DNA of 64,000 nucleotides from an uncultured Lachnospira sp. Lineage in GTDB: Bacteria > Bacillota > Clostridia > Lachnospirales > Lachnospiraceae. Where the stretch lies: NCBI GenBank assembly GCA_934343805.1, contig CAKRIN010000005.1:1-64000 (forward strand), written 5' to 3'. Under the pieces are notes generated by a model. The model worked only from the letters and a program-made list of their open reading frames with translations, made no database searches and had not been told where the DNA came from. Within the stretch, counting starts at the first letter, position 1; each line of letters starts with the position of its first letter. Made by a program: the position numbers and the translations under genes. Of the stretch, positions 25,528-34,201 are shown piece by piece.

Positions 25528-26703
25528 ATGGATAATTTTGCAAATATTGGCAAGTCTGTTCTAATCCAGTCAATAGGTATTCAGAAAAATTATACTGAAG
25601 TTATTGAATCAACTATCGAATCTGTTGATTATAATAATACTGCTTGTTCAGGCTGTAAATATAAAACTATAATCAATACATTTGATGCCGAATCAAAGCT
25701 ATATTCGGATGCCTGCCTTGCTTGTAGCAATTGTCCACATAAGACACTAACCCAGAAGAACGTGTATAAAAAAATATATCATAATGAGAAAAATCGTTAT
25801 GGTTACAGACCTATGTTAAAAGGGTATGCAATAAAGCTCTTATTGCTTTTGCATTTTTATCACCCTGATAAGCATGGTATATTGCATGATCTTGATCAGT
25901 CTGAGCTGGCTGATACATTAGGCTGCAATATACGTACAATTAAGAATAACCTCGAATTGTTACAGAATTATACATATATTTCTTACTCTAAGAATAAGTA
26001 TGGTCTTGTTGATGTTGTATTAAATGATTATGAGAATTACTACCTCCCTGCTAATAAAGGTGGAAGAGGTTTTCTTGTTATGTCAAAAGATCTCCTTGAT
26101 AAGATTATTTCTGTTAATTCATTAATTGCACTCAGGATATGTTTAAGAGAACTTATTTCCTTAGATGCCCCGGAATTAAAAGGCCAGGCTAGTGTTGATT
26201 ATAAAAGAATGAAGGACCTTCGCAGTATGCTTCCTTCATACTGCAAGCCATCAATTGTAAAAGCTAATATAACTGAATGTCCGGATATATTTACAATTAG
26301 CATTGATAAGGATTTAATCCGCTTTGAAATCAAACAATCTTTTATTCCTAAGAATCAGAAAGCGTATGCCCATGATGAATACATTATCAGATTAAATGAT
26401 TTTATATGGGACTTTAACCAAAATGTTGCTTATATTAATTCAGGAGGTTTTATTCCTGACAGGCTTTGTTCATTCTTTGAATCAGACAAACCTAATAACG
26501 GATATAAACCAATATTAATTTCCGACATTGAAAAAGATGATCTTGCATCACTTGTAATTCATTATTCTTATGATTCTGTTATTAGCGCATTAGCGCAGGT
26601 TTATCAGCAATATTATATGCGTAATAAAACTATTAATAATCTTGCTGGTCTGATATCGACAATTATAAGAAGTCAACTAAATATTTCTAAAAAGGCTGCT
26701 TAA
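25528..26703 (+). CDS. Origin-linked zinc-finger/winged-helix DNA-binding protein
   Basis: 391 residues from ATG 25528, 8 bp after a GGGGG RBS; earlier ATGs at 25522 and GTG at 25519 sit too close to it. Residues about 35-75 carry a Cys cluster (CSGCKYK ... CLACSNCPHK), which looks like a zinc site. Residues about 120-160 form a helix-turn-helix (QSELADTLGCNIRTIKNNLELLQ). The rest is unassigned. It starts 62 bp after the last iteron, so it could be the initiator itself or a replication regulator; the sequence does not decide between this gene and the one at 23378. The stop codon sits inside its terminator. Confidence 0.7.
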   Translation: MDNFANIGKSVLIQSIGIQKNYTEVIESTIESVDYNNTACSGCKYKTIINTFDAESKLYSDACLACSNCPHKTLTQKNVYKKIYHNEKNRYGYRPMLKGYAIKLLLLLHFYHPDKHGILHDLDQSELADTLGCNIRTIKNNLELLQNYTYISYSKNKYGLVDVVLNDYENYYLPANKGGRGFLVMSKDLLDKIISVNSLIALRICLRELISLDAPELKGQASVDYKRMKDLRSMLPSYCKPSIVKANITECPDIFTISIDKDLIRFEIKQSFIPKNQKAYAHDEYIIRLNDFIWDFNQNVAYINSGGFIPDRLCSFFESDKPNNGYKPILISDIEKDDLASLVIHYSYDSVISALAQVYQQYYMRNKTINNLAGLISTIIRSQLNISKKAA

Positions 26704-26715
26704 TACAGCCTTTTT
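26690..26715 (+). terminator. Terminator overlapping the stop codon of the zinc-finger gene
   Basis: AAAAGGCTG, loop CTTAATA, CAGCCTTTTT; the stem includes the last Lys-Ala codons and the TAA lies in the loop. Confidence 0.8.
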
Positions 26716-27347
26716 CTTGTGCGTTTTTTTATCATTTCTCCCTATTTATCTGACAAATAACTCTTTGATTTAATTGTAATATTTATTTTATCGAATATTT
26801 TACATTATGATAATTCCATTAGTTTAAAAGCAATATATATTATATACAACACATTTTATCTTTTGTCTAGCTTTTTAATATTAATTGGAAAAATTTAATC
26901 CATGTATGGAAAAAAATATTTTTTAAATGAAAATAAAGTTCCATTAAAGAAAAAAATAATATATTTTTGAAAAAATAGTTCCCTTTCAGAAAAAAAAATA
27001 CTTATTTTGAATTGAATTAAACCTGATATTGGAAAATAAATTACACCTGTCATATTACACAACATAGATAAGGACTGGGATTAATCTCATCATATTTAGC
27101 AATATATGTATATTGTTTTATATTATTTATATTTAAATAGAGAAATATATATTACAAAGGAATTTATAAAATGAACCTCTTGTATTCTAATAAAGAAATA
27201 TATATAAAATGACGGATAATAATTCATATATATATTTTATGAATATTATCCGTCAAATATTAAACTTGTATATTGCTCATATAACGCCTTTTCATTAATA
27301 AAGATATAAATATGTATGTTTATCAAAAAAAGTCGTAAATGAGCGAA
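26704..27347. other. AT-rich gene-free tract between the origin gene and parB
   Basis: 644 bp, extremely AT-rich. Two direct repeats of the type AGTTCCxTTxAGAAAAAAA lie at 26938 and 26978, 40 bp apart, with related GGAAAAA pieces near 26887 and 26907. A 17-bp hairpin lies at 27211-27254. No ORF is supported. It may add to the origin as an unwinding region. Confidence 0.5.
27211..27254. terminator. Hairpin downstream of parB
   Basis: GACGGATAATA and TATTATCCGTC arms with one bulge and an AT loop. It lies about 95 bp beyond the parB stop and could end the parAB transcript, though T runs are weak. Confidence 0.45.
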
Positions 27348-28541
27348 TTATAGGCTTTCAATTAGATCGACTAATCGATCCTTTAATATTTCTACTCTGA
27401 TTTTTAATTCAGTGTCATTTTTAATAATATTTTTGTTATTTTTAAGTACATCAAAATTATTTTCTAATAAGTTCAAAGATTGTTCTAATTTTGCAATTGA
27501 ATTGATACGTTTTAATTCAGAATCAGATATAGCTGTCTGTCGCTGCTCTTTTTCTTTTTGCTGTTGTTTAAGTTTTTCAACCTGAGCTTCCATCTTTGCC
27601 TTTTCTTTTTCAGCTTTTTCTTTTGCCTGAATAGCATACTTAACCATATCATCTTTATTCTGTTCAGAGGCTTCTGTACTATCTTTCTGAATAGAATTGA
27701 TCTTCTGTTCAAGCAGACGTATAGTCTGTTCCTTATCTTCTATTTCTTTATTGGCATTGTCTAGCTTTTCCTTATATTGCTTGGCTTCTGTTGCTCTTTC
27801 CTCAGATAATTTTTTAATTGACTGGAATTCTGCATTCTCTATTGTTCCGTTCTTCTGGATAATTGATAATATTGTCTTCTGGGCATCTTCATCAAGCTTT
27901 CCAAATTTATCTGCCTGATTAAGGTCTATTCCATTAGAGTTAAGAAGTTCACTTAATTCCGGAATAAGCTTTTCTGCTGTTGTGTACTTTCTTGCCTGTC
28001 TTTCAGATATATTAAGCTGATTAGCGATTTCTGCATGAATATTCTTTATTTCGCCTTTTAATTTCTTGGCTTCATATAGTTCAAGCAGTCGGCTTACTTC
28101 CCAGCGCTTAACTTCCATGCTGGATTCCCTTACGTCGTGGTTAGCAGATATAAGCATGATTTCTTCATCAATTGCATTAACATCTGATTTCTCAATCTTG
28201 CAAGGTATTCCTGCTGGGAAATTATCACGGTATTCTTTATCAGACATCTGACAGATTGCATGATATCTACGTTCACCGGAAATAAGCCGGTATAAATCTG
28301 TCTCTGCATCATATAAGACTGAAAGATTATGCCTTAAACCATTAACAAGAATACTTTCCTTAAGAGCTTCTATTCCATCCTGAGTATATTGTTCATTCTT
28401 AGGATTAGGAATAATCTTTTCTTTTGGAATATACTTGAAATTGTACTGTGCTTTTGCTTGCATTTCACGGAGCTTTTCACCGCCATCATTATTAAGAACC
28501 CCTGATTTGGTTGTACCAGCGCTAAATGATTTCTTTGCCAT
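27348..28541 (-). CDS. parB: Partition protein ParB
   Basis: 397 residues. The ParB/Srx nucleotide-binding domain spans about 35-130, with the CTP/phosphate motif GERR at 89-92 and IPNPKNEQYTQDGIEALKESI before it. The KorB-type helix-turn-helix follows at about 165-200 (IHAEIANQLNISERQARKYTTAEKLI), and a long charged coiled coil occupies about 245-350 before the C-terminal segment. ParB would load on parS sites and move with ParA to segregate the replicon. The gene starts 2 bp after parA. The coiled-coil C-terminal part is longer than in chromosomal Spo0J (about 290 residues), as in plasmid types. Confidence 0.93.
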   Translation of the reverse strand: MAKKSFSAGTTKSGVLNNDGGEKLREMQAKAQYNFKYIPKEKIIPNPKNEQYTQDGIEALKESILVNGLRHNLSVLYDAETDLYRLISGERRYHAICQMSDKEYRDNFPAGIPCKIEKSDVNAIDEEIMLISANHDVRESSMEVKRWEVSRLLELYEAKKLKGEIKNIHAEIANQLNISERQARKYTTAEKLIPELSELLNSNGIDLNQADKFGKLDEDAQKTILSIIQKNGTIENAEFQSIKKLSEERATEAKQYKEKLDNANKEIEDKEQTIRLLEQKINSIQKDSTEASEQNKDDMVKYAIQAKEKAEKEKAKMEAQVEKLKQQQKEKEQRQTAISDSELKRINSIAKLEQSLNLLENNFDVLKNNKNIIKNDTELKIRVEILKDRLVDLIESL

Positions 28542-28543
28542 TA

Positions 28544-29371
28544 CTACTTCTCTCCTTTCAGATATTTAGCTAATTCTCTGAAGTGCTTGTTATCCATAAG
28601 ACCAAGATAATTAACAAGTTCAATGTAATCCAGCGATGCAGGACATCTCTTATCGTAAGTTAAAAGTGGTTCAAATGTAGTATTAGATTCATTGACTGCA
28701 ATACAGTTTCTTATTGAAACAGGCAGGAATCTGTCACCGAACATATTTTCATAACTCTCATACATCTGTTTAAATAATGTAGTTCTTCCAGCAACTCTTG
28801 TCATAAATATACCAGCAAATTCAATGCTTAAAGCATATTTGTCGTTTAGTTCTTCAATTGTATCAAAGAGAGACATAAGACCATCATAAGAAAAATTATC
28901 TACGCATATTGGAGTTATTATCTTATCGCTTGCACACATTGCGCAAGATGTAAGATATGACTTGAAAGGAGAATTATCTATTATAATATAATCAAATTCA
29001 TCTCTTATAAGGTTAAGATTGTATCTTAAATATAATTCTACATTAGTTTCTTTCATTTTATCATATATTTTATAGATAAGACTATTTAGTTCACGAGATG
29101 CTGTTAATAAAGAAATATTGTTATAATCTGTTTCTGTTATGTAATTCATAACGGCATCCTTACTCTTCTGTTTAACACAAAACAAGTGTTCGTAATCTAT
29201 ATCTGGATTGGCTTCTGCCTGTCCGTACATTTTAGTTGTATTCATCTGAGGATCAAGATCAATTATAAGTATTTTATATCCTGATATAGACAGAATCTGT
29301 GCTATTGTTATGGCAGATGTTGATTTGCCAACGCCGCCCTTTTCATTTATTAAGCTAATTACTTCTGACAT
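28544..29371 (-). CDS. parA: Partition ATPase ParA
   Basis: 275 residues with the deviant Walker A motif KGGVGKST at 11-18 and the Walker A' motif LIIDLDPQMN near 37. There is no N-terminal helix-turn-helix, so it is the Soj-like/type Ib form. ParA dimers on the nucleoid position ParB-bound DNA. RBS GGAAGGGG precedes ATG 29371. The promoter (TTGAAA-16-TATAAT) and the TGAACTNAGTTCA array lie directly upstream. Without its own DNA-binding domain, autoregulation probably depends on ParB at these sites. Confidence 0.95.
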   Translation of the reverse strand: MSEVISLINEKGGVGKSTSAITIAQILSISGYKILIIDLDPQMNTTKMYGQAEANPDIDYEHLFCVKQKSKDAVMNYITETDYNNISLLTASRELNSLIYKIYDKMKETNVELYLRYNLNLIRDEFDYIIIDNSPFKSYLTSCAMCASDKIITPICVDNFSYDGLMSLFDTIEELNDKYALSIEFAGIFMTRVAGRTTLFKQMYESYENMFGDRFLPVSIRNCIAVNESNTTFEPLLTYDKRCPASLDYIELVNYLGLMDNKHFRELAKYLKGEK

Positions 29372-29401
29372 GAGTACCCCTTCCTATGTATATTTGCTTT
29401 T

Positions 29402-29429
29402 ATTATACATTATTTAAATATCATTTCAA
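29402..29429 (-). promoter_or_regulatory. parAB promoter
   Basis: On the minus strand TTGAAA (29429-29424), 16 bp, TATAAT (29407-29402), about 31 bp before the parA ATG. The nearest TGAACTCAGTTCA lies 18 bp upstream of the -35. Confidence 0.6.
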
Positions 29430-29447
29430 TGCTTTTTTAAAATATTT

Positions 29448-29806
29448 TGAACTCAGTTCAAAAATTTTCATAATAAATTATAAATCGACAAGGATTAAGA
29501 CTTTAAGTTTTAGTTAACATAAAATGTATAATTTTGAACTCAGTTCAAAAAATTAATATATAAAATTGAACTGAGTTCATTTTTTACCAGTTAAATATGC
29601 TCTCACTAATTATAGATGCTTTCACGAATAAAATTATAATTCAATAGAAGTAATGGGAGAATATAGGCTTGGATTATAATGAGAGTCTATAATATTAACG
29701 GAACTCAGTTCACAAATAAAATCATATTATATTATATTACAAATGAATAAAAAATGAACTGAGTGCAAAATATATTAGATAATAGTAGATACATGAACTT
29801 AGTTCA
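29448..29806. repeat. Array of TGAACTNAGTTCA palindromes, candidate centromere
   Basis: Six copies: 29448-29460, 29535-29547, 29567-29579 and 29794-29806 are perfect for both arms; 29700-29712 (first T is G) and 29755-29767 (TGAACTGAGTGCA) have one mismatch each. The central base is C, G or T. Together with copies at 23305 and 46147 they form a replicon-specific family. Position upstream of parA suggests ParB-binding centromere or operator sites. Confidence 0.85.
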
Positions 29807-29837
29807 GAAAAGAAAATAGTATAAGAACATTTGTTTA

Positions 29838-29853
29838 CGTTTCATGTGAAACA
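29838..29853. promoter_or_regulatory. Near-canonical bacterial parS site
   Basis: CGTTTCATGTGAAACA matches the chromosomal parS consensus TGTTTCACGTGAAACA at 14 of 16 positions. It lies 32 bp to the right of the TGAACTNAGTTCA array and 131 bp before the thioesterase gene. Confidence 0.65.
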
Positions 29854-29916
29854 TTTTTACAAGATATTGTGTATTTAGTAGTAATGAAACACAATTATTA
29901 AGTATTTGTCTCATGC

Positions 29917-29945
29917 TTGAGTTATTGATTATAAAAATGTATAAT
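29917..29945 (+). promoter_or_regulatory. Promoter of the acyl-ACP thioesterase gene
   Basis: TTGAGT, 17 bp, TATAAT, 38 bp before the ATG at 29984. Confidence 0.65.
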
Positions 29946-29983
29946 TTGCCATAATTACAATATATAAGTATAAGAGGTACATT

Positions 29984-30706
29984 ATGGTTTTTAATGAAAA
30001 ATATAGAATAGGATTGGAGGATTGTGGTGCGGATTGTCTTGCAACAAACAAGGCAATCTTAACTATAATAGAAGATGTTGCCGGCTTACATTCATCTTCC
30101 GTTGGATTAGGACTAGGAGAAATCAGTGAGAATAATTATGCATGGGTAGTTCTTTACTGGAAAGTAAAGGTTATTAACAGGCCTCATTATAATCAGGTGG
30201 TGGATGTATATACCTGGTCAACTAATGCTGATAAACTTTTTGCTGACAGAGATTTTGAAATAACTGATGATTCTGGGCAAATAATGGCAATTGCGACATC
30301 AAGATGGATATATATGGATTTATCAAGAAGAAGACCAGCAAGAATTACAGAAGAATTAATGGGGAAATATCAGTCAGAGCCACAAAAACATGTGTTTGAA
30401 GATATTATTTCCAAATCGGTAATTCCAAATACAGAGTATGTTGAAATTCCATATACTGTATTAAGGAGAGACGTGGATTATCTGGGACATATGCATAATA
30501 TCAGTTATCTTGATGCAGCATATGATGTAATGCCAGATGATATATATGAAAAAGCTGATTATAACTGGTTTGCAATAGAATACAAGAAAGAATTGATGCA
30601 ATCAGACAAAGTAATGGCACATTTTTACAAACTTGATAAAGGGTGTATAATAACATTTAATACGGACAAGATAAATGCAGTAATAACATTAAAAAATGAA
30701 GATTAG
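29984..30706 (+). CDS. Acyl-ACP thioesterase
   Basis: 240 residues, the double-hotdog fold of plant FatA/FatB and bacterial acyl-ACP thioesterases (PF01643). It contains LATNKAILTIIEDVAGLHSSSVGLG near residue 20, a substrate-binding region with VYTWSTNADKLFADRDFEI, and the second-hotdog motif DYLGHMHNISYLDA with the expected D-x-x-x-H-x-x-N pattern near 165. It releases free fatty acids from acyl carrier protein. Own promoter; first rightward gene after the partition array. Its acyl product could feed the AMP-ligase/acyl carrier protein genes 11 kb away, but this is only an idea. Confidence 0.9.
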   Translation: MVFNEKYRIGLEDCGADCLATNKAILTIIEDVAGLHSSSVGLGLGEISENNYAWVVLYWKVKVINRPHYNQVVDVYTWSTNADKLFADRDFEITDDSGQIMAIATSRWIYMDLSRRRPARITEELMGKYQSEPQKHVFEDIISKSVIPNTEYVEIPYTVLRRDVDYLGHMHNISYLDAAYDVMPDDIYEKADYNWFAIEYKKELMQSDKVMAHFYKLDKGCIITFNTDKINAVITLKNED

Positions 30707-30769
30707 CAGTTATTTTGTATATTATTTAATACTCATTATGTGACAAAACATGTCAGAAGGAGGTTTATT

Positions 30770-31063
30770 ATGTCATTAATAAATAAGGAAAAGTTTTTAA
30801 ATGGAGTTGGGAAGGCTGTTGATGTGACAAACAAAGCAGCAGATAAGGTTGAAACATTTGTTAAGGATAACGAACTTGATATAAAGGCAAAAAATGTAGC
30901 AAAAAAAGCAGAAAAAGGAATAAAAAAGGTTGGAAATAAAGTTGGAGAAGTTGCTGGCGAGGTAGTTGCGGGATATAAGAGTAAGACAGCAGGGACATCA
31001 GCATCAGAAGCATCAGAAAAAGCATGTGAAAATGAAGCCTGTTCTAAAGAAAATGATAATTAA
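30770..31063 (+). CDS. Small Lys/Ala-rich helical protein
   Basis: 97 residues from ATG 30770, which has a perfect AGAAGGAGG RBS; the longer in-frame ORF is unlikely. The sequence is low-complexity and amphipathic, with repeated pieces (KAADKVETFVKD, KNVAKKAEKGIKKVGNKVGEVAGEVVAGYKS) typical of LEA/apolipoprotein-like helices. The C-terminal tail is acidic with two Cys. No signal peptide. Possibly a stress-related or membrane-associated protein; function is unknown. Confidence 0.75.
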   Translation: MSLINKEKFLNGVGKAVDVTNKAADKVETFVKDNELDIKAKNVAKKAEKGIKKVGNKVGEVAGEVVAGYKSKTAGTSASEASEKACENEACSKENDN

Positions 31064-31100
31064 CAGATGAAGACTTATAAAGCATACAAGAGGATAATTT

Positions 31101-32441
31101 ATGCAAAATGATTTTTCAAAGGGTCGAATATGGAAAAATATTATTAATCAGGCAATACCTCTGATGATAGCCCAGCTTATACAGATATTATATAATGTGG
31201 TTGACAGAATATATATTGGCCATCTGCCAGTTATTGGTGGTAATGCACTGACGGGTATAGGTTTAGTATTCCCAATAACAACACTAATAGCGGCATTCAC
31301 AAATCTGTTTTCAACGGGTGGAGTTCCACTATTCTCTATGGCAAGAGGGGCGAAAGACGAAAAAAAGGCAGAAAACATACTGGGACAGGTCGTTTCATTG
31401 CTTTTGATAACATCAGTAATAATAATGGTGCTGTGTTATATTTTTAAGAAACCGGTGCTTTTTTTGTTTGGAGCAAGTGATGAAACATATGTATATGCTA
31501 ATGAATATCTGAAAATATACCTGTTAGGTACAGTATTTTCAATGATATCAACTGGCTTAAATGGATTCATCAATGCGCAGGGTTATCCGAGAAAGGGTAT
31601 GCTTACAGTACTTTTGGGAGCCATAATAAATCTGGTTCTTGATCCTGTATTCATATATGGATTCCATATGGGAGTACAGGGAGCGGCAATAGCTACAGTT
31701 ATTAGTCAGGCATGCTCGTTTTTATGGGTTATTGCTTTCTTTTATGGAAAGGATACCTTATACCACATAAAACGTGATAATCTCAGGCTTAATATCAAAA
31801 GTGTATTATCAATCACGTCACTTGGCGTGTCAGGATTTGTCATGCAGGGAACGAATTGCCTTGTACAGATTGTGTGTAATAAAATGCTTTTTATGTATGG
31901 TGGAGATATGTATGTTGGAATAATGACAGTTATTAATTCCATCAGGGAGATTTTGTCTGTTCCTGGAAGTACACTTGGAAGCGGAGCACAGCCTGTACTT
32001 GGATATAACTATGGTGCAAAAGAATATGAAAGAGTTCGGAAAGCAATAAGATTCACAGCCGCTATAGCATTTGCATATATGCTGGTTGCATGGCTGGCAG
32101 TGATTATTTTCCCAAAGCAGATTTTATCAATATTTACGACAGATTCATCAATGATAAATGCAGGAGAAGATGCATTGAAAATATACTTTTTCGGATTCTT
32201 TTTCATGGCATTCCAGTTTGTTGGACAGTCAACGTTTACAGCATTAGGATGTGCAAAAAGAGCAGTATTCTTTTCAATATTCCGAAAAGTGATTATTGTT
32301 GTTCCGTTAACAATACTCCTGCCGATGGCTGGATTAGGAGTTGATGGTGTATTTATAGCTGAACCGATATCTAATGCAATAGGTGGATTAGCAAGCTTTA
32401 CCACAATGTATTTTACACTTTACAAAAAGCTTCCAGAATAG
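31101..32441 (+). CDS. MATE family efflux transporter
   Basis: 446 residues, twelve predicted transmembrane helices in two similar halves (starts FSKGRIWKNIINQAIPLMIAQ; second half begins near 230 with GVSGFVMQGTNCLVQI). Members export cationic drugs or metabolites against sodium or proton gradients. RBS AGAGGA precedes ATG 31101. It lies 37 bp after the small helical-protein gene. A stem-loop follows the stop. Substrate is not predictable. Confidence 0.93.
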   Translation: MQNDFSKGRIWKNIINQAIPLMIAQLIQILYNVVDRIYIGHLPVIGGNALTGIGLVFPITTLIAAFTNLFSTGGVPLFSMARGAKDEKKAENILGQVVSLLLITSVIIMVLCYIFKKPVLFLFGASDETYVYANEYLKIYLLGTVFSMISTGLNGFINAQGYPRKGMLTVLLGAIINLVLDPVFIYGFHMGVQGAAIATVISQACSFLWVIAFFYGKDTLYHIKRDNLRLNIKSVLSITSLGVSGFVMQGTNCLVQIVCNKMLFMYGGDMYVGIMTVINSIREILSVPGSTLGSGAQPVLGYNYGAKEYERVRKAIRFTAAIAFAYMLVAWLAVIIFPKQILSIFTTDSSMINAGEDALKIYFFGFFFMAFQFVGQSTFTALGCAKRAVFFSIFRKVIIVVPLTILLPMAGLGVDGVFIAEPISNAIGGLASFTTMYFTLYKKLPE

Positions 32442-32466
32442 TATTCTAAAGAAAATGATTGCAAAG

Positions 32467-32502
32467 AAGCCATCGTTCCAAGTATTGGAGCGGTGGCTTT
32501 AC
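32467..32502 (+). terminator. Stem-loop after the MATE gene
   Basis: AAGCCATCGTTCCAA pairs with TTGGAGCGGTGGCTT over 15 bp with two G-U pairs and a very short loop. A T run is missing on the plus strand, so it may be a weak terminator or a processing hairpin before sdaAB. Confidence 0.45.
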
Positions 32503-32535
32503 TTGATTATAGAGTGATTGAAGGAGGAATCAGAC

Positions 32536-33195
32536 ATGGATATATTCGATATTGTTGGACCAGTCATGGTTGGTCCGTCAAGCTCCCATACAGCAGGGGC
32601 TGCAAGAATAGGATATATAGCAGGAAAGCTTATTGGAGAACCAATTGCGAAAGTTAAAATATTGCTCTATGGCTCGTTTCTGGCAACAGGAAAAGGGCAT
32701 GGAACAAGGAAAGCACTGGTTGCCGGACTGTTAGGAATGAAGCCGGATGATATGCGGATACCAGATAGTATAGAAATTGCCAGAAAAAGTGGAATAGAAG
32801 TGGAGTTTGGGGAATCAGTGTTAAGAGATGCACATCCTAATACGGCACAGATACAGATAGAATCTGTAAATGGAAATAAACTTGAAGTTATTGGAGAATC
32901 ACTTGGTGGTTCAAGAATAAATATAGCGCAGATAGACGGAATAGCAACTAATTTCTCTGGAGATTATCCGACATTGGTTGTTCATAACATGGATCAGCCA
33001 GGACATGTAGCAGAAGTAACATCAATGCTTGCACACAAATCAGTAAATATAGCTACAATGCAGTTATATAGGGCAAGCAGAGGCGGCAATTCAGTTATGG
33101 TAATAGAATGTGATCAGGAAGTTCCTGATGAAGGAATTAAGTGGCTTAAGAATGTAGAAGGTGTTATTAAGGTAACTTACCTTGGAATGGAATAG
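32536..33195 (+). CDS. sdaAB: L-serine dehydratase, beta subunit
   Basis: 219 residues from ATG 32536 (AAGGAGG 8 bp upstream; the upstream TTG is unlikely). The N-terminal beta domain contains GPVMVGPSSSHTAGAARIG and GHGTRKALVAG; a C-terminal ACT domain (VVHNMDQPGHVAEVTSMLAHKSVNI) probably binds serine as an activator. With the alpha subunit it deaminates L-serine to pyruvate and ammonia using a 4Fe-4S cluster. The alpha gene starts 26 bp downstream. The two-subunit arrangement is the usual one for Firmicutes. Confidence 0.95.
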   Translation: MDIFDIVGPVMVGPSSSHTAGAARIGYIAGKLIGEPIAKVKILLYGSFLATGKGHGTRKALVAGLLGMKPDDMRIPDSIEIARKSGIEVEFGESVLRDAHPNTAQIQIESVNGNKLEVIGESLGGSRINIAQIDGIATNFSGDYPTLVVHNMDQPGHVAEVTSMLAHKSVNIATMQLYRASRGGNSVMVIECDQEVPDEGIKWLKNVEGVIKVTYLGME

Positions 33196-33221
33196 CGTGG
33201 AAACTAATTGGAGGGACTAAG

Positions 33222-34100
33222 ATGAGATATAATTCTATAAATGATCTGGTGCGCTTGAGCATAGAGAAGAATCAGGATGTATGGCAGATAATTCTTACAT
33301 GTCAGGCACAGGAAAAACTTATATCAGAAAAAGAAGTATTTTCACAAATGAGAGATATGTATCTTGCTATGAAGAATGCAGATGAACAATATGATAAGAC
33401 ACTTGTATCGCCGAGCAGAATGGCAGGTGGTGATGGACAGAAAATGCATGAATATAATGAATCAGGGGAAAATATATGCGGGAATTATATTGGAATGGTT
33501 ATGGAAAAAGCTATTAAAATGGGGGAATCTAATGCATGCATGAAAAGGATAGTGGCAGCTCCTACGGCTGGTTCTTGTGGTGTTATACCAGCAGTTTATT
33601 TGTCATATCAGAAATGCTTTAATATAGTAGAAGATGAGATTGTAAAAGCATTGCTTATATCGGCAGGAGTTGGAGCGGTTATTGCTGATAATGCATGTAT
33701 AGCAGGGGCAGCAGGTGGATGTCAGGCAGAGATTGGATCAGCAAGTGCAATGGCTGCCGCAGGACTTGCGTATCTTCAGGGAGCTACAGCAGAAGGTATA
33801 GCTAATTCAGCTGCACTTGCATTAAAAAGTGTTCTTGGCCTGGCTTGTGATCCAGTATGTGGGTTGGTTGAAGTTCCATGTATAAAAAGAAATGTTATGG
33901 GAGCGGTAAATGCAGTAACAGCAGCACAGATGACAATGGCAGGAATAAAAAGTGCGATTCCGGCAGATGAGGTAATAGATTCAATGAGAAGAATTGGAAA
34001 TGATATGCCAGTGTGTCTTAAAGAAACAGGTGAAGGAGGACTGGCTGTTACTCCAACAGCTATAATGTACAGAGAAAAAATAAATAATATTGACAGTTGA
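33222..34100 (+). CDS. sdaAA: L-serine dehydratase, iron-sulfur alpha subunit
   Basis: 292 residues. Cluster-binding Cys lie in APTAGSCGVIPAV (near 110), in the region CQAEIGSASAMAAAG (near 167), and in CDPVCGLVEVPC (near 208). GGAGGGACTAAG precedes ATG 33222. Paired with sdaAB for serine fermentation to pyruvate. The enzyme is oxygen-labile, consistent with an anaerobe. The stop is followed by the promoter of a candidate small RNA. Confidence 0.95.
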   Translation: MRYNSINDLVRLSIEKNQDVWQIILTCQAQEKLISEKEVFSQMRDMYLAMKNADEQYDKTLVSPSRMAGGDGQKMHEYNESGENICGNYIGMVMEKAIKMGESNACMKRIVAAPTAGSCGVIPAVYLSYQKCFNIVEDEIVKALLISAGVGAVIADNACIAGAAGGCQAEIGSASAMAAAGLAYLQGATAEGIANSAALALKSVLGLACDPVCGLVEVPCIKRNVMGAVNAVTAAQMTMAGIKSAIPADEVIDSMRRIGNDMPVCLKETGEGGLAVTPTAIMYREKINNIDS

Positions 34101-34167
34101 TGTCATAAAAAATGACAAAAATTCGACAAAAAATACTGATTTTTTTGCAAAATTGGCAAAAAAACTG

Positions 34168-34195
34168 TTGATTGGAGAAAATATTATGATATAAT
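34168..34195 (+). promoter_or_regulatory. Promoter of candidate small RNA
   Basis: TTGATT, 16 bp, TATAAT, with no ORF downstream before the terminator at 34326. Confidence 0.6.
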
Positions 34196-34201
34196 ATAAT
34201 T

